Assembly (NCBI RefSeq): GCF_002930105.1
Contig: NZ_PJRN01000006.1
Span: 62,001-126,000 of the forward strand
From: Billgrantia saliphila
Lineage (GTDB): Bacteria; Pseudomonadota; Gammaproteobacteria; Pseudomonadales; Halomonadaceae
Length of the DNA stretch: 64,000 nucleotides
Direction: 5' to 3'
The position numbers were made by a program, and so were the translations under genes. Shown here piece after piece: positions 62,669 to 64,000 of the stretch. Numbering within the stretch: position 1 is the stretch's first letter; each line of letters opens with the position of its first letter. The notes under the pieces are model-generated. The model made no database searches, was not told where the DNA came from, and worked only from the letters and a program-made list of their open reading frames with translations.

Positions 62669-63889
62669 ATGACCATCGCACGCCGCTTCACCCTGGGGGC
62701 ACTCTCCGCCTCCCTGCTGCTCGTCGGCCATACCGCTGCCGCCGAGATCACCGACAACGAGATCCGCATCGGCTATCTGGCCGACATGTCGGGCCCTTAT
62801 CGCGACCCCATCGGGCCGAATGGCCTGGAAGCGGTCCGCATGGCTATCGAGGACGTCGGCGGCAGCGTGGCCGGCGCCAGCATCGACGTGTTCAGTGCCG
62901 ACGACCGCAACAGCCCCGACGTGGGCTCGAGCGTGGTGCGCGAGTGGATCGACCAGCGCAACGTCGACATGGTCACCGGGCTGGTGGCGTCTTCGGTCAC
63001 GCTGGCCGCCGTGCGCCTGCTGGAGGAGGAGAACCGCCTGGGGCTGGTCAATGGTGCCGTCTCTTCAGGTGTGACCAACGAGAGCTGCTCGCCCAATCAT
63101 ATCCACTGGGTCTACGACACCTGGGCCATGTCCAACGGCACCGCCAAGGCAATCACCCAGGAAGGCCACAAGAACTGGTACCTGCTCAGCGCCGACTACG
63201 CCTTTGGCCACGCCCTGGAGGGCGACGTGGAGCGAGTGGTCACCGAAAACGGCGGCACCGTCGTGGGCAAGGCGCGCCACCCCTTCCCGAGCAGCGACTT
63301 CTCCTCGTTCCTGCTGCAGGCCCAGGCCTCCGGCGCCGACGTGATCGCGCTCAACAATGCCGGCGCCGACACCATCAACGCCATTACCACCGCCGGTGAA
63401 TTCGGCATCACCCAGGCCGGGCAGGTGCTGGCCGGCATGGTGCTGTTCAGCACCGACGTACGCAGCATCGGCCTGGAGGCCGCCCAGGGACTGCAGTTCA
63501 CCAAGGCCTGGTACTACGACCTCAACGACGAGACCCGCGCCTGGGCCGAGCGCTTCCGCGAGCGCACCGGCAGCATGCCGACCATGGTCCACGCCGGGCT
63601 CTACTCCAGCACCCTGCACTATCTCCAGGCGGTGGATGCCATCGGCACCGACGAGGCCCAGGCCGTGCGCCGCCAGATGGCCGACACGCCGATCAACGAC
63701 ATCTTCGCCACCGACGGCTACATCCGCGAGGACGGCCGCATGGTCCACGACATGTACCTGGTCGAGGTGAAGACGCCCGAGGAGTCGCAGAACGAGGACG
63801 ACCTGTTCCGCGTGGTGCGCACCATCCCCGCCGAGGAGGCCTTCCGCCCGCTGTCGGAGAGTCAGTGTCGCCTGGTCAACGGTGCCTGA
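62669..63889 (+). CDS. Branched-chain-type ABC transporter substrate-binding protein
   Basis: 406 residues with a signal peptide (MTIARRFTLGALSASLLLVGHTAAAE) and a type-1 periplasmic binding fold: IRIGYLADMSGPYRDPIGPNGLEAVRMAIEDVGG, MVTGLVASSVTLAAVRLLEEENRLGLVNGAVSSGVTNESCSPNHIHWVYDT and NWYLLSADYAFGHALEGDVERVV. It is only distantly like the binding protein at 26868-28073. The ATG at 62669 follows AAAGG and begins the signal peptide. It is the first gene of an operon that runs off the right edge, where the permeases and ATPases may lie. The ligand is unknown. Confidence 0.91.
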   Translation: MTIARRFTLGALSASLLLVGHTAAAEITDNEIRIGYLADMSGPYRDPIGPNGLEAVRMAIEDVGGSVAGASIDVFSADDRNSPDVGSSVVREWIDQRNVDMVTGLVASSVTLAAVRLLEEENRLGLVNGAVSSGVTNESCSPNHIHWVYDTWAMSNGTAKAITQEGHKNWYLLSADYAFGHALEGDVERVVTENGGTVVGKARHPFPSSDFSSFLLQAQASGADVIALNNAGADTINAITTAGEFGITQAGQVLAGMVLFSTDVRSIGLEAAQGLQFTKAWYYDLNDETRAWAERFRERTGSMPTMVHAGLYSSTLHYLQAVDAIGTDEAQAVRRQMADTPINDIFATDGYIREDGRMVHDMYLVEVKTPEESQNEDDLFRVVRTIPAEEAFRPLSESQCRLVNGA

Positions 63890-63932
63890 GCGTTTCGCTC
63901 ACGACATACGAACAAGGACAAGGAGGAGCGTC

Positions 63933-64000
63933 ATGAGCCACGCACCCGAGTATGCGCACAGCAGGATCCAGCAGAACACCATCGGCGCCGCGCTCAGCCG
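63933..64000 (+). CDS. Start of a gene cut by the window edge
   Basis: An ATG with a strong AAGGAGGAG site begins MSHAPEYAHSRIQQNTIGAALSR and stays open to the edge. The TIGAALSR pattern is reminiscent of the N-terminus of AMP-binding acyl-CoA synthetases (TIGd.L.r.a...pd), which often accompany such binding proteins, but 22 codons are too few to be certain. It follows the previous stop by 43 bases. Confidence 0.45.
   Translation, partial: MSHAPEYAHSRIQQNTIGAALS

Overview
The window is a GC-rich gammaproteobacterial chromosome segment. Gene content and layout (glnA, DUF4124 gene, ntrB, ntrC in a row; many TRAP, TTT and ABC importers; NSS symporter; Zur-type and Fur-type sites; type I-F CRISPR) suggest a marine or halophilic member of the Halomonadaceae. 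That taxonomic call is an inference, because no rRNA or other decisive marker is present. No rRNA, tRNA or insertion sequence was recognised.

Layout. 1-6476 (minus strand): phosphonate operon phnCDEFGHIJ. The C-P lyase genes run off the left edge, and two identical PhnF-type palindromes lie upstream of phnC and across the phnF start codon. 6731-7387: a 5'-truncated nirK remnant that abuts an operon (7388-12611, minus) encoding an HMG-CoA-lyase-family enzyme, a CaiB/BaiF CoA-transferase and a TctCBA tricarboxylate-type transporter. 12765-17618 (minus): the nitrogen module ntrC, ntrB, DUF4124 gene, glnA, with a sigma-54 promoter and paired NtrC sites upstream of glnA and one NtrC site upstream of ntrB. 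17970-21127: a glycosyltransferase-like gene, typA/bipA and a small conserved gene. 21301-28073: an NSS symporter and a LivGFHM-type ABC importer with a convergent binding-protein gene. 28266-35743: assorted accessory genes (dienelactone hydrolase, C45 acyltransferase-like, a Fur-type divergent pair, Tat-exported PhoD, DUF4202, two related small secreted proteins, a beta-barrel protein, an aldo/keto reductase).

35757-48464 is a complete type I-F CRISPR-Cas locus on the minus strand: cas1, cas2-3, cas8f, cas5f, cas7f, cas6f, an AT-rich leader with IHF-type sites, and an array of 72 repeats and 71 spacers. The array carries an adjacent duplicated spacer, a two-spacer block duplicated 24 units away, and a neighbouring pair of spacers that overlap by 14 bases and together spell part of what looks like a P2-type phage replication protein.

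48593-56213: a nitroreductase, then a LacI-regulated sugar-acid cluster (TRAP transporter DctPQM, VOC protein, RuBisCO-like protein, DUF1537 kinase). It resembles the 3-oxo-isoapionate kinase/RuBisCO-like pair of apiose catabolism but lacks the usual apionate enzymes, so it is the best candidate here for an unassigned pathway. 56301-58167: cytochrome b561, TspO and a secreted hypothetical protein. 58230-62195: a zinc ABC import locus with two Zur-type sites, two paralogous permeases, a tiny His-rich membrane protein, an ATPase and a ZnuA with two His/Asp-rich stretches. 62669-64000: another branched-chain-type binding protein and the first codons of a further gene.
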